64,000 bases of DNA from Cyanobium gracile_A (GTDB lineage Bacteria > Cyanobacteriota > Cyanobacteriia > PCC-6307 > Cyanobiaceae), in assembly GCF_034931305.1 (NCBI RefSeq), contig NZ_JAYGHY010000009.1, positions 18,284-82,283 on the forward strand, in the 5' to 3' direction. Below, one piece after another: positions 43,185-51,315 of this stretch (position 1 is the stretch's first letter; every line of letters starts with the position of its first letter). The notes beneath the pieces were generated by a model that worked only from the letters and a program-made list of their open reading frames with translations, searched no databases and had not been told where the DNA came from. Position numbers and translations under genes: made by a program.

Positions 43185-44810
43185 GTGGCACCGGCACGGG
43201 GCGACGCGCAAGGCGTGAGGCCAGGCCGACCGGCCTCTCTCAAAGAAAGAGAGCGGATGGCGCTGGCGATCAGCGCGGCAACAGCCCGTTACCGGAGCCT
43301 CAGCCGGGTAGGAAAACAGCGGCTGCTGGATGAGCTGCAAGCCTTGACCGGTTATCACCGCAAATCCCTGCTGCGCCGGTTAAACCAGCGGCCCGACGAG
43401 CGGCAGACCAGCCTGCGCGGGCAGCACCGCCGCCGCTACGGCCCCGAGGTGGTGGAGGCTTTGGTGCCACTGTGGGAGGCCAGTGATCGGCTGTGCGGCA
43501 AGCGCCTCCATGCCCTGCTGCCGCAGTTGGTGGAATCGCTGGAGCACCACGGCCACGTGCAGCTGGAGCCGGGCGTCCGGGCGCGGGTGTTGACGATGAG
43601 CAGCGCCACGATTGACCGGCTGCTGGCTCCAGTCCGCAAAAGTAGCGGGGGCAATGGATGGCGCCGCCCTCCCCGTGCCTACAGCGGTGTACGCCGTCGG
43701 GTGCAGGTGCGCACGTTCAAAGGCTGGGATGAGCACAAGGATCCCGGCTGGCTGGAGATCGACCTGGTGGCCCATTGCGGCGGGCGGTTGGAAGGACGGT
43801 TCATCTGGACTCTGGTGGCCACCGACATCGCCACCGGCTGGAGCGAGAGCCTGCCGGTGATCACGCGGGATGGGGCCTCGGTGTTGGCGGCACTCCAGCG
43901 GTTGCGTCAGCACCTTCCCTTCCCCTTGCGCGGGATCGATGCGGATAACGATCCAGCCTTCATGAATGCCCTGATGGAGCAGTGGTGCGATGCACCGGAG
44001 CAGGGGATCGAGCTCACCCGCTCGCGGGCGTATCAGAGCAACGATCAGGCCTGGGTGGAACAGAAGAACGGGGTGCTGATCCGCCGGGTGGTCGGCTACG
44101 AGCGCTTGGTGGGCCTGGAGGCGGCCCAGCTGCTGGGGGAGCTCTACGCGGCTCTGCGGCTATTCACGAACCTGTTTCAGCCATCGTTCAAGCTCAAAAG
44201 CAGCGTGCGGGAAGGAGGCCGGATCAAGCGGCTGCACCACCCGCCGCGAACGCCGCTGCAACAGCTGCTGCGCACCGGAGTGCTCAGCGATCAGGAAGCC
44301 CAGGACCTCAAAGAGCTGAGAAAGCGGTGTGACCCCGTGGTGCTGTTGGCCACGATTCGGAGCTGCCAGAGCCGGCTGGCCCTGTTGATCAGCGGCCAAC
44401 ACACCAGTGCCATGGCGGGCGAGCCGCTGAGCTGGCGGACCCCTGAGCAAGAAAAGCGAGAGCTGGAGGGGTTTCTGCAGGGGTTACAGGCGCTGTGGCG
44501 CCAGAGCAGGCCTCTACAGAAAAAGCTCAAACCGCGGCAGGGCCGCCGCAGCCGGGTGGATCCCTTTGAGGCCCATGCTGAGCTGATCCCCCATTGGCTG
44601 ACAGCAGAACCAGATGTGGGCAGCCAGGAGCTCCTGGACAGGCTGATTGATCTGGATCCCCAGCGCTATGGGCCCCAACACAAACGCACGCTGCAGCGGC
44701 GAATCAGAGATTGGCGCTTGGCAAGGGTGGAAAAGTGTGTAGCTAGTGCATCCGAACGGCCTGAAACCAAGCCAGGAACAAGGGAAGCAGTGTTACCAGG
44801 CGTCAATTAA
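43185..44810 (+). CDS. DDE (integrase-core) transposase
   Basis: The 541-residue protein is the only gene of the insertion sequence. An N-terminal helix-turn-helix region (about 25-75) reads RYRSLSRVGKQRLLDELQAL and YHRKSLLRRLN. The integrase-type catalytic core has D193 (LEIDLVAH), D256 (ADNDPAF) and E292 (WVEQKNGVL), giving a D-D-35-E spacing. A basic C-terminal region follows. Translation starts at GTG 43185 or possibly ATG 43257. The frame is open throughout, so the enzyme is probably functional. GC is high, unlike the AT-rich genes around it. Confidence 0.9.
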   Translation: MAPARGDAQGVRPGRPASLKERERMALAISAATARYRSLSRVGKQRLLDELQALTGYHRKSLLRRLNQRPDERQTSLRGQHRRRYGPEVVEALVPLWEASDRLCGKRLHALLPQLVESLEHHGHVQLEPGVRARVLTMSSATIDRLLAPVRKSSGGNGWRRPPRAYSGVRRRVQVRTFKGWDEHKDPGWLEIDLVAHCGGRLEGRFIWTLVATDIATGWSESLPVITRDGASVLAALQRLRQHLPFPLRGIDADNDPAFMNALMEQWCDAPEQGIELTRSRAYQSNDQAWVEQKNGVLIRRVVGYERLVGLEAAQLLGELYAALRLFTNLFQPSFKLKSSVREGGRIKRLHHPPRTPLQQLLRTGVLSDQEAQDLKELRKRCDPVVLLATIRSCQSRLALLISGQHTSAMAGEPLSWRTPEQEKRELEGFLQGLQALWRQSRPLQKKLKPRQGRRSRVDPFEAHAELIPHWLTAEPDVGSQELLDRLIDLDPQRYGPQHKRTLQRRIRDWRLARVEKCVASASERPETKPGTREAVLPGVN

Positions 44811-44828
44811 AACAGGTAACAAGTTATT

Positions 44829-44866
44829 GATGCAAAGCGCCCATCAACCTGATTGACACGGGACAG
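44829..44866 (-). repeat. Right terminal inverted repeat
   Basis: The reverse complement starts CTGTCCCGTGTCAATC and ends TTGCATC, pairing with the left repeat. ATGG follows at 44867-44870. Confidence 0.85.
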
Positions 44867-44960
44867 ATGGCCTTGCGGTCGGTGAGGCGTCCTATGGGGC
44901 CAGGCCGAACCTGTCCTCCTCGCTTCCAGCTACTCTGTCGAGTGGACTAGGCGTTTTCCT

Positions 44961-45296
44961 TCAGGAGCCTGTGGGCCCTGACTGCGGCCTCCCCCCTCTC
45001 GGGGTCTGGACCTCGATGCCCTTTCCGAGAGTCCGTGCCAAGGAGCCCATTGCCTCCCCGTGGGCCAGGATCCAGAGCGTTTCATGGGCGATGGCCAGCT
45101 GGCGTAAGGCATCCCATCGCTCCCAGGACATGGGGCTCCCTTTGGGCTTCCAGATCCTGGTGGCGGGCTTGAAGAAGAGATCCCTTACGTCCTGTTCTGG
45201 GAGACCTAGATAGTCCCGACGGATTCGGACTGCCGCTGCACCGTGCTTCCTTTTCGCATAGTCGGGGGGGTTTCTCCCTCCACGGCCTCCGCTTCG
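44961..45296 (-). pseudogene. Orphan reading-frame remnant without a start
   Basis: On the minus strand the frame is open for 111 codons, from just after a TGA at 45297-45299 to TGA at 44963-44961. It has protein-like composition, including RIRRDYLGLPEQDVRDLFF and WERWDALRQLAIAHETLWILAHGEAMGSLARTLGKG (both quoted in part). No usable start lies at its beginning; the first ATG would give only 56 residues. It looks like the C-terminal part of a gene whose front has been lost. I do not recognise the family. It sits directly right of the insertion sequence. Confidence 0.4.
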
Positions 45297-45944
45297 TCAA
45301 GGATAGTCTTCTTTCGAATTCACCACTTCTGGAAATTGCTTAATCCCTCAGATGTCCTGTTTAAGTTCTGAAGAGTTGTCTTTTTCCTGCATAACGCGAT
45401 GTGCTCAACGCTTCAAGGCTACTTGCCATTCAACACGTAGCGATTGGGTTTCTTGTACAGACTGCTCAATCGGATCAAGCAGTTGACTGGCAAATGCAAG
45501 CCAAAGACATCTTTAACACATTAGATGGCGATTGGCTCGAGCATCAAGAGCCGCATCAGCATATGTAGTGCCCAAGTAGTGGAACAAATACCGAGGGCGC
45601 AGATAACAGCACTTGTGAGATGAGTGGGTTTTTAACCTTAGTCGGAGCAAAAGCCATCGCTTTGGCACGGAATGGGGTACTCAGACTCAAGACAGCTCTT
45701 CGCAAGTAGCAGTATGGAGGTCGGGCGACAGGATCGATGTCCGCCATGAATCAACGACGAACAAACGCGTACTGCTGACGTATACCAAGCAGAAAAGGAA
45801 ATCAATAAGGCCATTACGACTGCTCCAAGCCAACGTATGTTTTCCTCAGTGAGGTAGGCCTCCATGTACAAAGACAGCGTCACAACCGGCTGACCTTGGA
45901 CCCGCTTCAAAGGTTGCGGCCATGCATTCAAGGCCAGTGTTGAA
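45297..45944. other. AT-rich region with only doubtful short frames
   Basis: About 650 bases. A GTG-started plus frame at 45401-45568 encodes 55 residues with plausible composition (LLAIQHVAIGFLVQTAQSD). A minus frame at 45638-45931 contains one hydrophobic stretch (WLGAVVMALLISFSAWY). Neither has a ribosome-binding site or known domain, and they may be fragments. I see no RNA gene or repeat. Confidence 0.35.
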
Positions 45945-46715
45945 ATGAAGCTATTGAAGATCCGAAGTGCTAAAATTCAAAAGAGGTTCACAGATAGTCA
46001 GGGAATGGATCAAAACCAATTTACAAGACCACCCTTAATCCCATCAAATTTAGATCGATACCTTGTTCGGAAACGCATTCTGCAGGCGATTCTTGAAGCG
46101 AGGCCACTTCTTTGTGGCACGCTCCTCGACATTGGCTGCGGGACCTCTCCTTATCGCGCGATACTAGAAGCACCCGCAGGAAAGGCAAGAATTTATATTG
46201 GGCTTGATTCATTAAATAATCCCCTCTACAAGAATAACCCCGATATAGTGTGGGAGAATAGCAAAATACCATTAAGCGACGACTCAGTCGATTCCATCCT
46301 ACTTACTGAAGTACTAGAGCACTGCAGCAATCCATCTGAAATCCTTGACGAGGCCAATCGAGTGCTAAGGCGAGATGGGTTCTGCTTGGTTACTGTGCCC
46401 TTTTTGTGGCCTCTTCACGATACTCCTTGTGATGAGTATCGGTACACTCCATTCAGTCTAGAAAGGCTAGCAGTCAATGCTGGCTTTGAGATAGCATCTA
46501 TGCGATCTCTTGGAGACTGGGATGCATCTCTAGCCCAGATGATTGGCCTGTGGATACGCAGAAGGAAGATGAATGGACTACTTCGGACATTGCTATCGTA
46601 TGCAGCCTTCCCTATCTACCTGCTTCTTGTTATACTAGACAACGGTGCAGAGAGAGCTGAGTACAGCTCAGGCCCAATGATCACAGGCCTAACGGCATTA
46701 CTCAGGAAGAAATAA
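45945..46715 (+). CDS. Class I SAM-dependent methyltransferase
   Basis: This 256-residue protein has the SAM motif LDIGCGTSPY at 61-70, an acidic strand-2 end (GLDSLNN), LTEVLEHCSNP for motif 4, and VLRRDGFCLVTVPF after it. HDTPCDEYRYTPFSLERL is the usual block in methyltransferases of polysaccharide clusters. A C-terminal hydrophobic segment (FPIYLLLVILD near 225-235) may anchor it to a membrane. Start ATG 45945 is the first in frame; the Met at residue 21 is an alternative. The glycosyltransferase gene begins two bases after its stop, so the two share a transcript. Confidence 0.85.
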   Translation: MKLLKIRSAKIQKRFTDSQGMDQNQFTRPPLIPSNLDRYLVRKRILQAILEARPLLCGTLLDIGCGTSPYRAILEAPAGKARIYIGLDSLNNPLYKNNPDIVWENSKIPLSDDSVDSILLTEVLEHCSNPSEILDEANRVLRRDGFCLVTVPFLWPLHDTPCDEYRYTPFSLERLAVNAGFEIASMRSLGDWDASLAQMIGLWIRRRKMNGLLRTLLSYAAFPIYLLLVILDNGAERAEYSSGPMITGLTALLRKK

Positions 46716-46717
46716 CC

Positions 46718-47833
46718 ATGCAAAGATTAAAGATCGCAATTTTTACCACCAATCGCCAAGCATACTCCGAAACATTTATACGGGCACATATAAACAATTT
46801 ACCGTTTGATATATTGACGGTATTTCACAACGAACGGGGCTTTGAGGATGCGTATGGAAAGCAGATCGCAAAGTCAAAGACTATAGCAGCAAAGCTCAAG
46901 GACTTTCTGCTAAATCGACCAAAAGCCCAAATGACTCAACGCGGTGATGTTGCGGACTGGCTTCAAAAGAATCGCCCATCTGCAATTTTAGCCGAGTTTG
47001 GCCCAATTGGAGCGATGATGTGTCACGAAAGCGAGCAAGCACGGATTCCACTTGTCGTGCATTTTCATGGCGCTGATGCATCCAACAAAGATATGATCCA
47101 AGAATATAGAAAAGGATATGAGGACATGTTCAGAATCGCTAAGGCAATAGTGGTCGTTTCAAATCAAATGTTCAATAGCCTCGTGGAGCTTGGTGCACCC
47201 ATTGAGAAGATAGTGGTCAACACCTACGGCGCCGACCAGATTTTCTTTTCAGGATCCTTTCCCTCTCATTCGGATCAAATATTGCTTTCGGTTGGACGGT
47301 TTGTTGAAAAGAAATCCCCGATGCTTACAATTTTGAGCTTCTCGTTAGTGGTTAGAAAGTTCCCAAATGCAAAGTTGTGGATGGCCGGCGATGGACCACT
47401 TTTGGAAGCAGCCAGACAATTCACTCATGCTTTATCGATAAGTTCTAATGTTGAATTTCTAGGTGTGCTCACCCCAGATCGAGTCAGGGAGAAAATGCGG
47501 CAAGTACGCGGATTTGTTCAACATTCATTACATGCTTCCAATGGTGATGCAGAAGGCACACCCGTAGGGATTATTGAAGCCCAGTTAGCAGGTCTTCCAG
47601 TGGTCTCAACAAGACACGCAGGAATCCCAGACGTTGTTGAAGATGGGAAGACGGGATACCTCGTGGAAGAGGGAGATTGGGAAGAAATGGCAGAAGCAAT
47701 GCTAACGCTACTCAAAGATCCCCTACTAGCTGGCAGTCTTGGCAAAGCCGCAAGGGAAAGAGCACTTCCTCGCTTTACACTAGAAAGCCACATTGCAAAT
47801 CTTGCTGAGATTATAGTTAGAGCCTCGACCTAA
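46718..47833 (+). CDS. Family 4 glycosyltransferase
   Basis: The 371-residue GT-B enzyme has a donor-binding C-terminal domain beginning ILLSVGRFVEKKSP near residue 188. The E-x7-E motif uses E279 and E287 (EGTPVGIIEAQ), followed by GLPVVSTRHAGIPDVV. The N-terminal domain contains LVVHFHGADAS near 110-120. It lacks membrane spans. It follows the methyltransferase gene immediately (2-base gap). Donor and acceptor sugars are unknown, but the context points to O-antigen or exopolysaccharide assembly. Confidence 0.9.
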   Translation: MQRLKIAIFTTNRQAYSETFIRAHINNLPFDILTVFHNERGFEDAYGKQIAKSKTIAAKLKDFLLNRPKAQMTQRGDVADWLQKNRPSAILAEFGPIGAMMCHESEQARIPLVVHFHGADASNKDMIQEYRKGYEDMFRIAKAIVVVSNQMFNSLVELGAPIEKIVVNTYGADQIFFSGSFPSHSDQILLSVGRFVEKKSPMLTILSFSLVVRKFPNAKLWMAGDGPLLEAARQFTHALSISSNVEFLGVLTPDRVREKMRQVRGFVQHSLHASNGDAEGTPVGIIEAQLAGLPVVSTRHAGIPDVVEDGKTGYLVEEGDWEEMAEAMLTLLKDPLLAGSLGKAARERALPRFTLESHIANLAEIIVRAST

Positions 47834-47989
47834 GCTGAATACCAGTACTCCTAACAGCTTTACCCGATGGCCCCTTCACTCAGAAGGGTTTTGGCATTCT
47901 CCTTTCTAACCCCAAGAGGCCATAAGGATATGAACAATGCGTTGTTCCAGGAGGCCGTCTGGCCGAGATTTCTGCGAACCAGTGGGCTG
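47834..47989. other. Short spacer before transposase remnants
   Basis: About 155 bases after the glycosyltransferase stop. No gene or obvious terminator. It leads into the first decayed transposase copy. Confidence 0.35.
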
Positions 47990-48290
47990 ATATGAGACGT
48001 ACGAGGAGACCGTACCAGCGCCAGAGCATCGCTCGAATTGCAGAAGAGCTAGGCATCCATATCGTAATCCACTACAACTGGAGGAAGGTTTGGCATCTGC
48101 ATGGAGGTGATGCCTCAATCCGAGAAGGAACCTGAGTGCTGGGGCGCTATCGACAAGTTCACGGTGGTGCTAAAGACTGGAGTGGGTGGCTTTTACTGGA
48201 CTGTTCTGGCCCCTGACATTGTTAAGCCCTGGCCCCCTCTACCAAGAAAGTTGACGCCTCTCCATCCCGACCACTTTTTTCGCCAGGGAG
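47990..48290 (+). pseudogene. Decayed IS3-type transposase OrfA, first copy
   Basis: The frame from about 47991 reads MRRTRRPYQRQSIARIAEELGIH, with the same helix-turn-helix and NWRK pattern as the next copy. About two bases are missing near 48103, so the match continues in another frame (EVMPQSEKEPECWGAIDKF) before homology fades near 48180. It is a relic with no ORF of functional length. Confidence 0.75.
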
Positions 48291-48307
48291 CTTGATGGAG
48301 CAATTCA

Positions 48308-48740
48308 ATGCGTCGTTACAGCGAAGCTGTCAAGGCTGACGTGAGGAGGCTGATGACCCCTCCGCACAGGCAGAGCGTGGCCAGGATCTCTCAGGAGCTG
48401 GGCATTCACGTGGTCACCCTCCACAACTGGAGGAAGGCTTGGCGGTTGCAGGGAGAGGTGGTTCCGGCTTCTGAAAAGGATCCTGAGGGCTGGGGAGCCA
48501 CCGACAAGTTCACAGTGGTGCTGGAGACCGCTGGCCTAAACGCCAAGGAACTCAGCGGCTACTGCCAGGATCGTGGGTTCTACCCTGAATACTTGGGGTG
48601 CTGAGGCTAGGCGGCCCAGGGTGCCAACAAGAAGCCAGTGATCAACTTGAAAGAGGAACAGGAACTGAAGCTGGAGAAACTTCGCGCCTAGGTCTGGCGG
48701 AAAATGAAACGGCTGCAGAAAGTCCCGTGGCAAGCAGGTT
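48308..48740 (+). pseudogene. Decayed IS3-type transposase OrfA, second copy
   Basis: ATG 48308 opens a 98-codon frame: RRYSEAVKADVRRLM, VARISQELGIHVVTLHNWRKAWRLQGE and WGATDKFTVVLETAGLNAKELS (each quoted in part). The frame breaks at 48602, but the continuation (AQGANKKPVINLKEEQEL then LEKLRA) is found in an adjacent frame up to a TAG near 48690, then VWRKMKRLQK. It is a degenerate HTH transposase subunit of the IS3 type, homologous to the copy 300 bases upstream. No intact OrfB follows. Confidence 0.8.
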
Positions 48741-49280
48741 GATGGCCCCCAGCCCACCTAATCGTCGCCGTGAAGCCCCGCCACGCTGGAGGCCCGATCA
48801 GCGTCACAGTGGAGCTGCCATCGAATTCTGACGACTGAGTAACAGCGCTTACAAAAGACCGCATCGACCGCATCCATGCCGTTGGTCTCGGTCATCGCGG
48901 TGCTGTGATCAACCGGAAGTGGGTTGGATTATCCCCCCACCGGAAGATGAGGACGCCGAACCAAGTACGAGAAGACGACCTGATCATGGACGGCAGGGGC
49001 CTCATCTTTCCTGACAGCTACCGGAACGGCCAAACAAAACTGCAAAGTGGACTGGGAACAGCCCCTCATGAGAGCTAGAGTCACTAAAGTTCCGATTCTT
49101 ACCATCCTGAATTTACAATTTCTGGAATCGTACCTATCTATTGATAGCCATGCGCATCAAGTCTTTGGCTAAAGCCACCCAGGGTCGTTACGCCATGTCA
49201 CGCCTCTAAAGCCTTAAACAGCAGTCATACCCATTCCGATTATTTCATTTCAGCTGAATACTGAATACCTACCTTCCGTC
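48741..49280. other. Non-coding region after transposase relics
   Basis: About 540 bases. Fragments such as IDRIHAVGLGHRGAVINRKW near 48865-48925 may be leftover element DNA, but no frame is long enough to name. The last 200 bases are AT-rich and probably hold the promoter for the glycosyltransferase gene at 49281. Confidence 0.35.
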
Positions 49281-50957
49281 ATGCCATCACTTAGCAAGAA
49301 CATACTAAGACTATGGAGAGAAGACGAGGCACCATGCTCGTGGCTTCAGATTGACATCGACAATTTCACTTCTCATACTTCAATGCAAGATCGCGTCAAA
49401 GAAATTAAGCATTTTGTCGAATGTCACTGCAGCAATACAAACAATGAGAGCGATGCCCGGATTGTGATCAATATCTCTAACGGCGATCAATATGCAGCGC
49501 CAAGCAGTCTTCAATCCATAGTCGACTCTCTGATTGGTTCAGACTTTCGCTTATTCATTGTTGATCCAGATACGTCGTCATGGGCCGAAACAAAGTCTCC
49601 GAGAATCATGAAAGCACCGACGCAGATATTTTGCACCAACACTCATCGAACAATCACAGCATGCTTTCTCCTTCACTCTTCTAGGCTGAGTAGCGGTGGT
49701 GGAGCTGTCAGATCACATCTTTCTAATGTTGAAGAGCTAGTACGACGAGGTGGATTTGTTCATACGCTTGTGGCTAGCAAAAATCTCATTGAAGCAGATT
49801 TAGCAGATGCACTTATCTCTGCAGGGTCGTCATTTAGTTATGTCGGTGACTTGCCATGGTGGTATGGCACCGATACTATTATAAATGCTTATTCTCCAGC
49901 AGTAACAGAAGAAATTAAGGGCATTGATCCTGATATCGTTATCTCCCAAGTTGGAGTCCTTCCTCAAGCGGCCTTGTCATCAGCGGTGGCTGGCAAGCCA
50001 CATGTTTGGTACATTAGAGAATTTGGAGATCTTGACTATGGCTGGTCCTTGCCTGCCGAGCCACACATGCTAGGGAGAATCTTTTCCGAACTTTCAAGTA
50101 TCTGTATCGCTAATTCTTCAGCCATTCGTGAATACTTCTTTGAAGAGAGTATCTCTAATGTTGTCACAGTCAATCCTTGGTTTGTGACGCCGCAGCAGAC
50201 AAGCATCCGATCAGCTGACACGGCGGCTAGTTCTAAAACATTCACATTTGGTGTCGTTGGCTTTATCCATGCAGGAAAGGGCCAACGTGATGTGGTAAGC
50301 GCAATTGCTGAAGCACGGAATCTTGGATATTCATTTCGCGTTCTCTTTTTCGGTGACTGCCTTGAGAGCGAGTTCATGTACCTAAAAAGCTTAATGCATG
50401 CATTAGGCATCGAGACGCAGATTCAGTGGATGGGATCTGATAAAGATGTTTCAAGAATCTATGCTTCTATCGACGCGGTTGTGGTTTCTTCACGCAATGA
50501 AGCCTATGGCAGAGTTCCCATGGAAGCTGCTTCTTTCTCAGTTCCAATCATTTACACGATGGCAGGTGGGCTTCTAGACTTTATGGAGCATTATGTCAAT
50601 GGACTTGGCTACTACCCTGGCGATATAGAAACTCTTGCAAAGAATATGATTCAGATTTATCAGAGCGATGACCTGCGTGCAGCTCTGACGGAAAGAGCAA
50701 AGGACTTGATCTGTCCTAACGCGCTTGAAAAAAAGAAGAATCAGTTCATTTCAGCCCTGAATCGTTCTCGCACAGAATATTTTCCTACTCCTGCACAAGT
50801 TCTTGTCAAGATCATATGTAATTCGCCGGCCAACCTTTCCGTCACAGCATTACCAGCTCCCTACCAAGCGCCAAGAACATTCTACCTGAGGTGCAGGATA
50901 TTAATCAAGAATTTATTCTATCGCTTTAAACAGAAGATCCGACTGTTTTGGCGATAA
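49281..50957 (+). CDS. Glycosyltransferase with extra N-terminal region
   Basis: The 558-residue protein ends in a family-4-like GT-B fold. The donor domain begins FTFGVVGFIHAGKGQRDVV near 325 and has E407 and E415 in an E-x7-E motif (NEAYGRVPMEAA), then YTMAGG. The acceptor domain has SSGGGAVRSHLSNVEELVRRGG near 137-158. The first roughly 120 residues match nothing I recognise and look like a separate alpha/beta domain (RIVINISNGDQYA). A basic C-terminal helix (RFKQKIRLFWR) may contact the membrane. It is AT-rich like the rest of the island. Confidence 0.82.
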   Translation: MPSLSKNILRLWREDEAPCSWLQIDIDNFTSHTSMQDRVKEIKHFVECHCSNTNNESDARIVINISNGDQYAAPSSLQSIVDSLIGSDFRLFIVDPDTSSWAETKSPRIMKAPTQIFCTNTHRTITACFLLHSSRLSSGGGAVRSHLSNVEELVRRGGFVHTLVASKNLIEADLADALISAGSSFSYVGDLPWWYGTDTIINAYSPAVTEEIKGIDPDIVISQVGVLPQAALSSAVAGKPHVWYIREFGDLDYGWSLPAEPHMLGRIFSELSSICIANSSAIREYFFEESISNVVTVNPWFVTPQQTSIRSADTAASSKTFTFGVVGFIHAGKGQRDVVSAIAEARNLGYSFRVLFFGDCLESEFMYLKSLMHALGIETQIQWMGSDKDVSRIYASIDAVVVSSRNEAYGRVPMEAASFSVPIIYTMAGGLLDFMEHYVNGLGYYPGDIETLAKNMIQIYQSDDLRAALTERAKDLICPNALEKKKNQFISALNRSRTEYFPTPAQVLVKIICNSPANLSVTALPAPYQAPRTFYLRCRILIKNLFYRFKQKIRLFWR

Positions 50958-51315
50958 TAAGCAGCTGCAACGCTAAATCCTTGGATCAACCAAAGAATGA
51001 TTTACCCAGGACGGTATCCATCTGCCGGGATATCTCCATGGCAAGAATTGCTCGTCACAGCCTCAACGACCAGAATAGGGAAACATTCTCAATACTGAGC
51101 GACCTTTTTTATCGAACGCACACCTGAGCCCAGGAGTTGCGGCCATCACAGCCCTTGTGGGTCTGATAGCTATAGCAAGCCAAAGAAAGAAGCCATAATC
51201 CATCTGATTCAACACGAACTCAGGCAGAGATCCTGAATCCCTAGCTGGACTTCGTGGCAGCAATGCAGCCAGTTGCGATACAATTTACCTATTGCTTTCA
51301 GAGTACCAATTATCT
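50958..51315. other. Intergenic region at the right composition boundary
   Basis: About 358 bases without a supportable gene. A minus-strand frame (51063-51263) has a hydrophobic patch but no start signals. GC climbs from island to core level toward 51320. Confidence 0.35.

Larger units (their letters stand above)
43096..44866 (+). mobile_element. 1.77-kb insertion sequence with 38-bp inverted repeats and 4-bp duplication
   Basis: The element is bounded by inverted repeats that begin CTGTCC and align over 38 bases with six mismatches, with further match at TGTTACC inside. It contains one transposase gene. The four bases before the left end (43092-43095) and after the right end (44867-44870) are both ATGG, a likely target-site duplication. 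Intact ends, duplication and uninterrupted transposase frame suggest recent insertion. The family is not assigned with certainty; the size and single DD35E ORF recall IS481/IS1202-type elements. Confidence 0.88.

Noticed and set aside
45638..45931. 97-codon minus-strand frame with one hydrophobic stretch
   Set aside because: No ribosome-binding site or family match; only one short hydrophobic segment, so it is left as part of the non-coding region.
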